A DNA stretch of 64,000 bases from Trichuris trichiura. Its lineage: Eukaryota; Nematoda; Enoplea; Trichinellida; Trichuridae. Below are positions 29,301 through 42,030 of the stretch, piece by piece. The stretch lies in the NCBI GenBank assembly GCA_037903355.1, contig JBAJFE010000014.1:2666001-2730000 (forward strand), given 5' to 3'. Each line of letters begins with the position of its first letter. Positions within the stretch are counted from its first letter, which is position 1. Below the pieces are notes generated by a model. That model was not told where the DNA came from. It saw only the letters and a list, made by a program, of their open reading frames with translations, and did no database searches. The translations under genes were made by a program, and so were the position numbers.

Positions 29301-32300
29301 GCCTACTGTTACGGCTAGAAGAACCATTCTTCGCAGCACCGAAAAACGCGGTTTATAAAAGGCTCATTCCGTTGATGAAACAAAGGGGCCGCACAGCTGT
29401 AACCTTTATGATCATCAGTGAATTTAGGAGCATCAGTCTTAGTCACTTTTCGTCGTTTCCAGTTTAAGGAAAGTACTCTCTAAGACTGGAACCATGTGGG
29501 CCCACTTCCGCTGCTGTTTTTGGGATGTTCATCTCCTCGTCCTCAAGATCGTGTCTAATAAAGGTCTCTGCTTTTACCCACGAGCCCTTCGACCTCTGTG
29601 ACGCTCTCGCTGTATCTCTTATATCAAAATCTAACCGCCTTGCTGAAGTGGGATCATTACCGTAAACTTCCGCAAGACCACGTTTGGCCCTGCATGAAAT
29701 CACTCTGTCTTGACCTCTCTAATAAAAGTGAGTGGAAACAAGAATTTTTGGTGACTCGAAAAAAACAATCTAGACGCGCGATAACGTAGCTGACGCTGTG
29801 CCATTGCTTTCAAAAAGTTCTGCTCCTATCTTTCATCTCCAGCTTAGGTAATAATCCCGCGAAAAATTGGGAACTTCAGTCGCATTAATATACGACTAAG
29901 TTCACACGCCCAATGCAGTGGAGCATCAGTTAACCTAAACCATTATTTCTCGACCTTCACAGTGCGAGTGCCCACATGGTGCTCGCCAGTTCCCATTGGA
30001 TGTAGCGAGCACCGTTTTGTTGCTAATATTCCATTGTCAGTTTCACAGGGTCAGTCGGAGAGCCCAAAGTGCTGATTCGACAATAAGTACCTTTTATTTC
30101 AAGATCCCTTTGACGCTGACCAACGCTAAACCGACTACGGTCAATGCTCTACCGTCTAGCGCATGCCTCAGCCTTTCGTTATCCAGCCTTAGAATTCTTG
30201 ATCTGAATGTATCACTTTTATTTCGCTTTCTAAATGCAGTACAATTTCCTTGAATATTGAAAGTGGTTGATGGCGAAATTTCAAGTTCTTAATGACACGT
30301 TGTTTTTAAAATTTAAATAGTGTGATAAAGTTTGGCAGCTATGCAGTGAAATTGTTTGTGGGGTCTTCCCAACAGAATTCAAAAGGATTCGACTTGCAGG
30401 ACGGACACAAAAGTAATTTTATCGATCTCTTGGTCTTAAGCTGGGGCCTACGAATTACTGGAGGCTCGGTTAAGCAAAGGACTTCTTTAGCTTACACACT
30501 GTCAGTTTTCCTGAATGCGTTTTGAAAAGATTGCTTCACGCGGTGCCGCGTTACTCTCTGTCGCGGCACGTCCGTGACTAGCAGCTCCTGGTTTTCCGTT
30601 GATTCACATTGTATTAAGTGTCTGCCTGTCGCCGCTGTCTTAGAGGATTGGTTTATATGGCCACCAGTTACTGTGAGCAATAGAACTATGCCGCGCAGAA
30701 CCATTTCATTCATTTATGGGTAGCCAACAGCATGCAACTATGCTCTCAATCACAGCAGCTGTGCTCTCCCTACGTCTAAGACAAAAGTGATTAATAGTTA
30801 CGTCTATGCAGCCTAACAGTGGTACACAGTTCTCACATTACCGACTAAAGAAAAATAAAAAAGTAAGAGGGTACTGGAGAGTAAGCGTACCCCGCCGAAA
30901 GCGGGAACTCAAAATAGACGGCTTAACTGCAACATGAGATTCCTAGATCTCTGGTGAAACCGAAATAAGAATATATTTCCGCTGAAGTCTTGTTTTAGGC
31001 TTAGCTGGTAACGCTGTTGCTAAGACATCCAGTTACGTCATCAGTTGACGAGACATATTGTCTGGCTAAACGCCCGCCCCACTCAGACATTTAGTGCCAT
31101 GCTGGCGAAAGATATGACCCTTACCTTTATCAAATGACCGATCAAGGTATAGTTGCGTGGATCTGCGGAGGTCTTATGCGTAATGAAATAACTGCTTTCT
31201 GGAATGCGAATGTACTAATACTACCTTGGTACTAGTATGCATTACGTCAGTTTTCTGTCGGTGCTTTTCTGTATCGCGTGACGCGCGTGGGTTTGTTTAC
31301 GAATTTATGGTAGCCAAGGAGAGTGAGTTCAAGCGTTTGATGGAACTAGGATTTTTGTTTAGTTTTGCGGAATTGTGGGCGTGCTGTCGAAATAGGTTTC
31401 TGAGTTGATGAGCATTCAGGACGCGCAGACTGGCAAATGATGTCACTGTGACTGCACGGCAAATCAATCGTTTTCTCTTCCGAGCCAGCATTCTTGAGAA
31501 GTCTAGACGAAGTTTAACTTGTTGAGGGTCCTTATTTTACCAGCTAAAGTATTGACGGTTGTTATTTCCTGATTTAATATTCATTGTTTAGTGACAGAAT
31601 GGGGTTATTGAGCTGTCAAATGGCATTCCCGGTAAACGAGCCTCAAGTAATATTTCACGTGTCATATGTTTCTCTTTAAATCATTCACAAATTTGTCTTA
31701 CCAAAAGTATCTATATGGAACTGAAATCCGCAATGTTTTCGATACTGGATCAGAAAATGTCCACAGAGGGTATAGAAGTTACCTGTTTAAGAAATGATTT
31801 GCCGTTTGGTCGTTTTCTACGTTATAGCATGAACAAAATTGTTTATGCACTGTCGGAAGTGGGTGCCCGCAGTAAACTAAAGCTATTTGTCAGGAAATGG
31901 GTTAATTCTTGAAATGCAAATACGATTGTAGTTTGTTTTAATCAATGAATGGCCTGGAACTAATATAAAATTACATTTTATCTATTTCTAAAGCTTGCTG
32001 AGTTTATCTGTTTCAGGTGTTTGGTTTTCCTATATGACCTTTGTTTATGTGGCCCTATAGTTTACCATTTAGCTTAATTTCCATTTGGTTTGGCGGTCTG
32101 TTACTTCGCACAGAAATAAATCTGTTTCGTCGTAAGCGAACTGGCTTTGTTTGTTCCCAGCAGCAATAGGTTTTTTTTCACATAGTACTTGCCCGCCGTC
32201 CATTATTCAATCGACTGTCAACGGAAGAAAATAAGGAAGGCATTCTATAAATGGGAAATATGATTATCTATTGCGACGATGGCTTGAAGGTGAGGCGTGG

Positions 32301-32710
32301 TTCAGCAATCAGTCACTATACAAAAATGATTCGTCCTCGACAATGAATCTTTGTCGCATATACAATCAATGGGTTTCATGCCTCGCTGTCAAGGCGACGG
32401 CCTGACCTGTTGAACAAAGACTAATCTGCTTTGCCGGACACGCCCACCAGTGTATAAGTCGTTGAAAAGCCATGCGAACCCCACTCTTTGACACACACTT
32501 GAGAAGACAAGGTCAGTCCCGAAAGCTGCGCGATTTTTTTCGCAGTGAATAGTTGACTCGCTCAACAAGACAACACCGTAAAATACAATATCAGAACCGT
32601 TTAATTTGCGATAGTGGCATCGATCTACCCTTATGCATTTCTTCCAGTGTCATAAACTTAAATTTTGCTTATGTTTTTTACAGGCATCGTCAGAGCGTTC
32701 GAAGCTGACA

Positions 32711-35700
32711 ATGGAATATTGCTACTGTCTTCTGACGCTTTCTTGTTTCCTTTCTCTAAGCTGGGCTTTCCAGTGTGTAGATGAAGAGGGAAGATCAGTT
32801 GATTGGTAGGCGATTATGTTTTTCTCTTTTCCATCGAAAGTTTCATTGGTTTTTCCTCCACTTCAGGTTTATTATATATAAAATGCCCCGAATGTTTGGA
32901 CGCACAGATGGAAAGCTTAAGTACGGTACTCGATATTTGTACATGGACAAAAAAACTCCATACTGGCGTCAGTCTTTCCACGATATTGACGATCCTGATG
33001 GTGCACTTGGCCGAACTCTGCAGCCATTGTATGAGGCCATGGACATGACAACAACTTTTTACATGATGTACAATGACGCTTACCCAAATGGTACAGTCAG
33101 CTGGAAAGCAGCTCACAGCAAAGGTAACAATTATTGTTTGTGAAGCTTGATTATTGTCTATTGTTGTCTCTAACATTGCTAACGGCAGAAATTTGACTTG
33201 TTCCTTAATTCAACAACTGCTCAGCATTAGCAGACCAATTATCAGCTCTGCTGTGCCCATCTTTAGTTTTATTCAGCTTTCGCTAACGGGACACAACTTA
33301 GCGTTGGTGGAGATAGGCAAGACAAATATTCTAACATGTGTTTTTAGTTACAAAAAATAGAAGCGGAGATTTTCTAACTGCTTTGTTCTGTCTTTAGCGT
33401 TGATGTATTTCACTTTAAAGTTAATTCAAGCACGTAAGGTTCGACTGGTTCAATAATGCAGCAGTAAACACATAGTTTTTCTTTACGGAATCATAGACTC
33501 TCATGATTACAAGTTTTATTTCCTTTATTTACGGACAGGGTCCCGTCAATCAAAAATAGGTATACCGAAGCTTTCAGGCGTTTAACCTTCACCCGTCATC
33601 AGCGGTTCAACTAACTAACATCAGAACTATGTTAGTTGAACCGTTGATTACGGGTGACGGTTAAACGCCCGAAAGCTTGGGTATACCTATTTTTGATTGA
33701 CGGGACCCTGTCCGTAAATAAAGGAAATAAAAAATGTAGCAGTGAAGAGACAGCATGACTTCTGAAAGCTTTTCTATTAAGGTTCCGGATTAAGTTGTTT
33801 GCTGTACAATGATTCTTTGTAACGGTATTTTTATGTGTACAGGACGGAGCCCGTTTTCGGATACCCAGAAAAAGCTATGCTTTGGAAAGTATTCACCCCC
33901 ATCCATTATCAGCGCGAACTTATATGTAGGCCAGTTAAACGTTAGCGCTGATTAGGGGAACAAGCATTTCCTGAAAGTTTCGCTTTTTTCGTTTACTCAA
34001 ATAGAAAGTTATTCCTTCGTACTAAAAAACATGAAATATCAGGCATTTGTGTTTAAAGTCTTAGGTCCCCACCTTTAAGCTGCAAGTCTCGACATAGCAT
34101 CTTCGTGGCTTTATCATTTTGGGCTGATGCAAGGCAAGGTAAGCCCTGAACTCTCCGCAAGTGTACTGTGCACGCAGGTCTGGTTTCATTGCGTGGGAAT
34201 GATTCAGCCAAACATTTGCTTCATTCCCACAAGGAAATTTATAGCAGTTTTGTTTGTGCAGGCATCCTGTTGTTAGCTTTTCCGGAAAGGCTCATTTTCG
34301 ACAGGCTCCGTTTTCTTTTTAAATGAAGAATGACAACAGCAGAAATCGAAACGCTGCCGTGACATTTATGGTAGTAGAGTTGTGTAAACAAACATGTATC
34401 AGTATTCACGCAGATGCTTCTGTGACGCGGACTTCGATGTGAGCTTTCTGCCGACATCAGGGCTCCCCAAGGAAATTAAACGACGAAGCTTCCCGGTAAT
34501 CCTGAAGAAAACTTAGCAATGATGGCACAAAAACTAGCGGAGTGTTTTGTGACTATTTTACTACGACTGCAGGTAGCCAGCTCCTATGTGGTGGATGTGG
34601 TACAAAAGCACGGGAAGTGGGTGCCCCATTTGCCGTATATGCCAAAAAGTAACCCGTTATTGCTTGCAAAAACTGCTTAGGAAACAAAAGAAAAAGAATC
34701 CTCTGTCGAAGAAGCACATGAATAGGTGGTCGATTTCTATGAAGCAAAGAAAGCTTCCTACCACTATGGTAAACGTCCTGCAAGGCTGTTGATTGCTATT
34801 GGGACTATTTTGAGTAATCTTTGCTGAAAAATGACGTTATGATGTTTGAATTCCTGTTAGCACTAGCAAAACTGAAGAAATTTTTTGCTGGGTCATGCCC
34901 ACATTAAAAAGCAGAACGTTCAAATCTCCTTATTCTCTACGTTACTTTTTAACAGCAAACGAACAGTATATACCATAAGTAAGCGAGATGTTAAAGATGC
35001 CGTTTCTTAGCCGGATAACTTTAGCATCAGTCTAAAGAAACTTTGTGGTGTAGCTCATAGGCAAACGTTGCCCTCAATGAATACTGGCATTGATCAAGCC
35101 TACTTTCTCTGACTATCCGCATGCGTTCGAATTTTAAAAAATTTGTACTAATACCATTTAGCATCTGTACTTTGACAGTAATCATAAAGCACCAGGCATA
35201 ATATACCATTCATTATTCCAGTCAATACATAATGAAAGTGCTGAATTGAAGATACGCTCAGACGGAGTAGTTTGCCGCTTGTCCTAAATTTCGGATAACG
35301 CGTCTCGAGTAGGAGGAGTTTCTTTTCTTTCGGTAAAGAAAAATATTCTTTATGAAAAACAGTTGTTCAGATATATGAAGAAAAGTTTCTGCTTGCCATT
35401 CTCAGCAACAACGATGACGCTTTCTTATCTGATGTTACCGTGAACCGCTTTCAATGTTGCGCAAATTAAATTGAAATCATGTGCGCAAAGTTTGGGAATA
35501 CAAGTGAGCATTTAAGATTGCGCAAAGCATTTCGCCAACGTTTTTCATGAGCACTTCTATAAAAATAAGAAGTAGATCATTTCCCCTTGTTGATCCAATG
35601 CTTACTGAAAATATTTTTGAACACTAAGTCAAGCTGCTTTAAAGCACACTGACGTATAGTTATATTAATGCCACCGTTATTCCCGTTGAGAAATAATAAG

Positions 35701-36617
35701 CTGCAGTGCGACTTTTCAGGAGTACTGGCTTTTAGCGACCGTCTTGGATTTTGGCTTATCCATAGTGTGCCAAAGTTTCCGCCTCCTACTACCTTCGATT
35801 ATCCAAACACTGGAAAAGTTTTCGGGCAAACTCTACTCTGCATTACCTTTAATTTGAATACTCTTAAGGAAATTGGTGAGTTCAGCCTCGTGGATCATTT
35901 TATCTGAGCACATGATAAATTTGTTTCAGGAGAACAGCTGTATTACAATAGCCCAGGAGTGTACGCGGCACAGGTGCCTTTGTCAATAGCACAGCGTTTC
36001 CCTGTGTTAGTTAAAGTGCTGGTTGGTGAAGGTCCCAAAACAGCACCGTTTGTACGTTTAGCCAAGATTAGGTCGGCAGGAGGCGAAGTCTTTCACCACT
36101 TCGCCAAGAGCAAAAAATGGGGAAAAGGTCTTAGCGTATATGGATAATGCGTACCTTAATGACTGTTTTTTTACAGAACTTTACAGCGACCTGGTTGCAC
36201 CGTCGTTGAAAATTCCACTTCTGGTAGAAACGTGGCAGCGAGGCACGTCAACCAACTTGCCATCGAACTGTACAGAGCCTTACTATGTTGAGAACGTAAA
36301 ACACATTCGTCCTTCAAAGAACTTTTCTTTCCCAGCACTTGATGACCATTCCAAATGGGCTGTTGCTGACCAAGCTCGTCCTTTTGTTTGCATAGGAGAC
36401 ATAAATCGACAGGTAAGTAACGAAAAAGTGTTGCCTTTCCGACGTATATTTCCAGAAAGGACAAATTAATCGCGGTGGAGGAACTGTCTGTTTTAACTCG
36501 AGACGGGTGTGGGAAGTGTATCGCAACTCTATTCTGGATTTTGAAGAGTGTCCTCTTTACGACTTCTTTTCAAATTCAGAGCAGCGTAGATGGTCTCAAA
36601 GAATACGTTTCCCTTAG
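32711..36617 (+). CDS. Deoxyribonuclease II family protein, secreted
   Basis: Six exons, 32711-32805, 32867-33123, 35720-35875, 35930-36127, 36177-36412 and 36456-36617, join in frame to 367 residues, a usual DNase II length. Residues 1-19 (MEYCYCLLTLSCFLSLSWA) are a signal peptide. Family landmarks: VDWFIIYKMPR, YMMYNDAYP, the first active-site histidine region FWLIHSVPKFPP, YPNTGKVFGQTLLC, VAPSLKIPLLVETW, and the second catalytic HxK in DHSKWAV, then CIGDINR and RGGGTVCF. DNase II cleaves DNA at acidic pH without metal. This family is expanded in clade I nematodes, where many members are secreted. The usual Cys after DHSKW is Ala here. Donor GTCTTA of exon 4 is weak. Intron 2 (2.6 kb) holds foldback elements; the others are 43-61 bp. 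AATAAA at 36777-36782. Confidence 0.92.
33511..33740 (-). mobile_element. Foldback element in DNase II intron 2
   Basis: Arms of about 90 bp, TTTATTTCCTTTATTTACGG (33515 on) and its complement near 33713-33733, surround a short centre at 33605-33625. On the minus strand the left arm gives CTGATGA (33596-33602), a six-pair stem and GAAAGC, then CTTCGG and GTATACC: the most canonical hammerhead-like core in the window. The right arm core is mutated (TTGATTA). I did not find a clear target duplication. Confidence 0.7.
33830..33995. repeat. Decayed foldback relic
   Basis: Inverted, diverged halves around 33925: left ACGGAGCCCGTTTTCGG...CAGCGCGAAC, right TTAGCGCTGATTAGGGG...CCTGAAAG. It retains CTGATTA and TGAAAG at the positions of the hammerhead-like core of the intact elements. 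It lies next to the better preserved copy at 33511-33740. Confidence 0.5.
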
Positions 36618-39600
36618 GCATCTGCTGTCGTACTTTTTACCGATTTTTGCTGGTCACGTCTCACTTGTAAAGCATCCTATCATTGTATATGGTTTGAAAG
36701 TGTAACACGTTTTACAGAACTTTACCCAGTTGCTACGTCATTTCATATGTTAAGTCATTTTTGTAACTTTCTGATTAATAAAGTGGTAAATAGATTTCAA
36801 AAGGACCTGCTTGTGCTTCGATTAATGGGAAATTGTCTGTTCTGCTTCTGAGCAGTGAGCTAGGTTGGGTTCATCAGCAGAAGTTCATTGTAATTCACGC
36901 ACGTAAGTATCTGTAAATCTGAAAGGAAGTTCATTGAAAGTGCAGTTTTTTAACTGGTTAGGGAAGTTTCATTGATTTTGAACTGGCTTGACTCAAATTG
37001 GCCTGCTTCAATAAGTTTGTAATTATGAGATGGGGCTGCATGGATGGACGGCTCGTCGGCAAGAAATAATGCTAAACGTGTGACTGAGCTTAAAGCTTTC
37101 AGAATTTCAAAGTTACTTTGTCACAGTTTTGAAGATGGAGCCGTAAAAGTACTTGCACCGTTTGAAAGTCTATTATACGATTAAAATGGGAAACGTTGCT
37201 GCTCAATAGTTGAGACCCTTTTGTCATACTTACATATTTTAATGTCAATCTTACTCGACCTTGCATCAATCTGCAGGAGCAAATGATGAGGCACGTACAC
37301 TCAGAAAGCTGTGATTAATAAACAACTTAGGAGCTCCCGGTTTTTACTGATAATTAGCTCGCCTTGCGCGGGTTTGGCTGCGTTTATTTTGTTAAATCAC
37401 AAAAACAATGCTCACAACCTTTAAGTGTAAAACTTTTCTTATTCCAGTGAAATACCTGATTTCTCTCCTCTCTGGAACTTCGGTTAGTTCTACTAACTGA
37501 AGAATAGAATTTTTAGATTTTTTAATTACTGAAAAGCATTGGTGGTAGCGTTCTTAACTTGGATACTCACCTCTTCCTGAAGAAACTTGTCTTTTTTGCT
37601 ATTTCTCGTTTGTTTGGGAATATTAGCCTTCTGTTATAGTCCCACATAAACGTCGAAGCGTGAGATATATTCAGTTTGTTGGTTTAAGCAAATTTCAAAC
37701 TATGCAAAACCCTCGGCATTATTTATTTAGCCTTGCTCCTACTCATTGTGTGTATGGAACATCCCTCGACGGTGGCGAGAAAGATTTTTGAAAGGTTGAA
37801 TTGGAAAAGCGCACGTTAACCTTTTTTATTGCAGTGCTATGACAACGGAGTGCTACCGAAAAAGTTTTCATTTAAAATGGACAAAACACCAAACCACATA
37901 TCTCGAACCCATTAGGTTATTTCCTTATATAGAATAAAAAGATATGCATCTGTCATAGTGAGTTGTGTTAATATTTTCGGCTTTACTCATTTAACATCAT
38001 TATTAATCGAAAAACCAAATTTTCAAAGGACTTAACTGTACAACGATCTACTGAGCCCTTACTAATTCTTCGACTTCAGAAAATATCAGTGCCGTGACAG
38101 TTAAAAGTGCAATGCCGCCTGCAAAGAAACATCAATGACAGATTTTTAAAAGCTGTTTTTTATTGTGACATTGTTGCTTTCATAGTTTTTGGGGGCTGCA
38201 TATCTTTGCCGCTGCCACGAGCAACGCTGGCTAATAATCGCTAACTATAAGCCGCTTAAAAGAATTCAAAAAACCAGAATCTGATTTTTGATGTTTGGAT
38301 TCACCTTTCTAGTAATGGCATTCTCTATTTCACAAAGCTGACATTCTTAATCATTCATGTATGTCACTAGTTATATTGAACACTTAATCGCTCCTGAAGG
38401 TTCGATAATGCTTTATGTTTTTTATTTACGGAAGTGCTGGTTCAGTAAAATAATTTTTGGGTTTCGAAGCTCTCGGAATGTTTTAGAAGGAATGCTGGTT
38501 TCGTTCTTTCCTTTCCGACTGTATGGCCAACCTCAGTGTACGTACCACTACTAAGATCTTTACTTTCTCGTACAGCGATAGAATTTCGCACTTCCTCTTT
38601 GCCGGCGGAAAATTATTTCAGCCACTTACCTCCTTCCTATCAGTCTTCTTTTCGTATAAACAACAGATCTAAACTACCAATGGCTAGTTTTCTTGTTAGT
38701 GAGTAACCGAACTAATCTGGAAAACTTCACATTATCAGTGAATGCAGGGCAAAAGCGGAGTACTACTGCCAGCAGGATAACTTAAAGTTTGTCAAAGAGT
38801 CGAAATGTTAATGCGCCGCAGTTGTTCTAATCAATCAGAATACTTCGCGCTTCACCGCTTCAACGCTTTCATCGTGAGGAACTATGGCAGCGGCGGCGAG
38901 GAAACAATATCTTCGATCGTAGGTCGAGCAAAGTTTAGAAGAATGCTTGACTGCAGCCTAACCTTCAAGGAAATCGTTCATTATCATCATGTAACCTTCC
39001 TCAGCTTCACTCTGCGTCTTTTGTCGTTCGCTGACACGCACACCTGCAGCCTGCGAAATACAGTATGGCCTGTTTTTGTTGTGTAGGAAGTGTGGTCGGC
39101 ATGTTTTATTCTATAAACAACGTTCTCTCGTGTAATAGCGCCCTGGTTGCGTCACTTCTCACAGCAGACTTAGCGGACGTCGATCTCCAGGAGTAGGTTG
39201 AAAAATTTAGCTCTCTTAGCCAAACGTTCGATTGTCTAAGCTTGAAAAATGGACTCTTTCAAGTTTATTATAGAGATAAGAACTCTGCGGCCATTCAGTA
39301 ATCTGTCAATGCTCACACTCCCTTTGACAAATGACTATTTGCGTGAGAGACCTTTCGCGTACGAAAGTTTAAAAAGGCGCCTTAGATTTTCCATGAACCC
39401 ATGTTTAACAGAGAGAAAGCTGTAGAGGTCAGCGAAGCGTAAATTACTCTGGCTAAGCAGACCAAGTAGCATACATGAGCTGTCTGACCACTTGTCAACT
39501 CTTTACATTCTAGTCAGGAATGGCACTTCACGTTTGCTATGCTATCACTGACGACAAAAGCAGCATAAGGATTATGCACATATCAATGTTCTCCAGTTCT

Positions 39601-39876
39601 GTTTTAGGCGTAGGTGATGTGCAGCTTTTGAGAAGTAGGAGAAAGCAATAAACTTTGGTGATTCAGTGTTCATGTCTTTTGGGCTCGTCGTTTTCAAGAC
39701 TTTAAAGGCCGCATAGGATCAGCTGATAAAGTAGCAGCAGGGTTTAAGAGGGTCAGCACGAACTTTCAAGGAAACTCATTGGTAGCTAAAACGCAGTCAA
39801 AAGGCATATCATGCCGAAAAGCGAACTGTGCGTAACAAGGTGAACATTGTTTTGTCATTTAAGCATAAGAAAATCT

Positions 39877-40203
39877 CGAAAATGTGGTTTCTTCGTACGG
39901 GACCGTATGTTTTCATAATGCAAAAGCTTTATTACGGAATAATTCCCGTTTAATGTGTTAAATAACTCCGGAGCTTTCGGGTCGACCAAGACCCGTCTTC
40001 AGCGGTTGTGAGTTATGGATATATATCCATAACTCACAACCGCTGAAGACGGATATATATATCCATAACTCACAACCGCTGAACCGGATATATATCCATA
40101 ACTCACAATCGCTGAAGACGGGTCTTGGTCGACCCGAAAGCTCCGGAGTTATTTAACACATTAAACGGGAGTTATTCCGTAATAAAGCTTTTGCATTATC
40201 AAA
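39877..40203 (-). mobile_element. Foldback element with internal tandem copies of the arm core
   Basis: 327 bp between 12-bp duplications ATAAGAAAATCT (39865-39876 and 40204-40215). The tail (CCCGTACGAAGAAACC on the minus strand) is at the left. Arms carry TCCGGAGCTTTCGGGTCGAC and complement. The centre is a series of repeats of TATATATCCATAACTCACAA followed by CGCTGAA, each a partial copy of the start of the hammerhead-like core; only the last, at 40111 on, is followed by the stem and CGAAAGC. Confidence 0.8.
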
Positions 40204-40284
40204 ATAAGAAAATCTTACCTTCGGCAACCTAGATCAGGGACACTTAACAACCTTCGGCATTGAGCTGAGCAAATATTAGAGCCT

Positions 40285-40336
40285 TCAGGGTAATGTATTT
40301 ATTCATCCTCCTGAATAAATACATCACGCTGAAGAT
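40285..40336. repeat. Near-perfect hairpin
   Basis: CTTCAGGGTAATGTATTTAT plus TCA, a six-base loop TCCTCC, and the complementary arm ending CACGCTGAAG. About 23 paired bases with two mismatches. No flanking gene; probably a small foldback relic. Confidence 0.7.
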
Positions 40337-40862
40337 TCAGATATGCAATTGCATCTTTCTTAACTATGCATATGCTTAAATTACATTGTAAATTATCTTT
40401 CCTAGGCTTAATGATCTCGCATCGAGGTCGCTTCCAAACCATTTAACTCTTCTATGCGTTAATTTCTTTTCCCCTCTAACAAACCAGCTGGCACGCGTTA
40501 AAACTGCACGCAAAAGTTTAAGAAATAGAATTAGCATAAAACTGCGCGTTATTGAAATCTCTAGCGTATCATACAATTTCTGCTTTAGTAACTGCGTATT
40601 CTCTATCGCCGCTGCAGTTTTGTGAACTGATTTGGACTTTTCGCCTTCTTTAAGCATGGCATGCAGTGCCATTTGTGAACTCCTAACACTTTTTTTTATA
40701 AAGGAAAACAGGGGTTCACATTACTCGCTTCTTATTGAAGATCGTTATGGTCAATCATATTTGACTATCTAATCTCAAACATCTCAAAACTAGTATCTTC
40801 CCTTTGAGCGATTGACAAGGCGTAGAGGTGTCGATTATGACGTAGTTGTTCCAGCTTGTGGC

Positions 40863-41780
40863 AGTGTTTCATGTCAAGTTTCTTTTACGGAAATTTTGTC
40901 CCGTTGAATAATTTTTAATATTCCGGAGCTTTCGGGTTAAACGAGACCCGTCTTCAGCGGTGTTAAAATAAAGTAATGAAGTAATGAAATTTTCACGGTG
41001 TTAAAATGATGTAATGGGTATTGCGCCAGGATGTTTTAACTGTTTAAAGCCGAATGTTTTAAAGTAGATTTCTTTGTGTCCTCCTTTTCTGTCTGTCAGC
41101 TAGCCATTTTTCTTGTTGTGGATATATTTTGTTATTCAGAAATTTCATTTTAAGGTTCTTCTCCATTTTTGTTGGTTTTCATCCGTAGTTCTTTGTTTTC
41201 CTTTGTGTGTTTAGTCAAGTGAGCAGCATTTAGAGCGGGTGACAATGTTTGCCCATAGTTCATTTATTTCTGCTCCTTGATCTCTATTGTACGTCTCATT
41301 GTGCCTGATGTATAGGGCTTCTTTGATTTTCCGTAAGCGTAAATTGCTTTCGTAGTATAAAACTTTCGGATGGAGAGTCTGGTTGCAACGTGAGGCGTGT
41401 TTCACGACCGCGGAGGCCTGTATTGCTTTGTCCATGCTAGTTTTTGGGTTCAATATTTTTCTTCCACGTCGTCTTTCTCATGAAATTTCTGAATAACAAC
41501 ATATATGCACAACAAGAAAAATGGCTAGCTGACAGACAGAAAAGAAGGACACAAGGAAATCTACTTTAAAACATTCTACTTTAAACAGTTAAAACATCCC
41601 CGCGCAATACCCACTATATCACTTTAACACCGTGAAAATTTCATTACTTTACTTTAACACCGCTGAAGACGGGTCTCGTTTGACCCGAAAGCTCTGGAAT
41701 ATTAAAAATTTTTTAACAGACAAAATTTCCGTAAAAGAAACTTGACATGAAACTATACGGTCCCGTACCAAGAAGTTGCA
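40863..41780 (-). mobile_element. PLE-derived element with inverted pLTR-like arms and coding remnant
   Basis: 918 bp between duplications CTTGTGGC (40855-40862 and 41781-41788). Arms, about 40875-41040 and 41600-41745, are inverted and each carries the hammerhead-like core (TCCGGAGCTTTCGGG...TCTTCAGCGG and complement). Between them, on the minus strand at 41211-41453, an 80-residue frame matches the C-terminal region downstream of the GIY-YIG domain in the PLEs of this window (HASRCNQTLHPK, RKIKEALYIRHNETYNRD), clearly a different subfamily. The tail CCCGTACCAAGAAGTTGCA is at the right. It cannot encode a complete protein. Confidence 0.85.
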
Positions 41781-41867
41781 CTTGTGGCGATGTTACTGAA
41801 AAAAGAACTCGCAGCAAAAGGGTGACGGAATTTTGTTACCAGCGGACATATTTTGCAATTAAAAAAA

Positions 41868-42030
41868 TAGTTGATCTTCTGATTCACGGGTTTGGCCTGT
41901 TGGATGTATCTGTAAGTAAACTGCAAGGTGCCCTACCAACGAATGGATGAGCAAATTGTTAGAGAAGATACAGAACACTTTTGATACAGTACATTTCGGA
42001 ACTGCTCTTGTTCCATCGTCAGCAGTATGA
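41868..42030 (-). repeat. Solo PLE pLTR fragment, antisense
   Basis: Minus-strand copy of the pLTR second half, from CTGCTGACGATGGAAC to GAATCAGAAGATCAAC. The hammerhead-like core is kept at 41983-42022 with a T as the extra base after CTGACGA and a changed loop (AAGAGCA), so stem GGAAC/GTTCC is conserved while the extra base varies. Confidence 0.8.

Larger units (their letters stand above)
21681..32683. other. Eleven-kilobase gene desert with repeat relics
   Basis: Many short frames but none with recognisable domains or splice-supported continuity. It contains foldback elements at 24040-24277 and 26290-26385 and decayed hammerhead-like relics near 23323 (plus), 27748 (minus) and 29027 (plus). 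Similar text such as CAATAAGACAATGCCGTAAAAT near 27396 and CAACAAGACAACACCGTAAAAT near 32563 shows further dispersed repeats. A long-distance regulatory or unannotated noncoding gene cannot be excluded. Confidence 0.5.

Noticed and set aside
32781..33143. Unspliced 120-codon frame at the DNase II start
   Set aside because: It reads through intron 1; the spliced model restores the conserved VDWFIIYKMPR and a signal peptide.
39990..40115. CRISPR-like array
   Set aside because: Repeats are contiguous, AT-rich and part of a foldback centre in a eukaryotic genome; there are no spacers.
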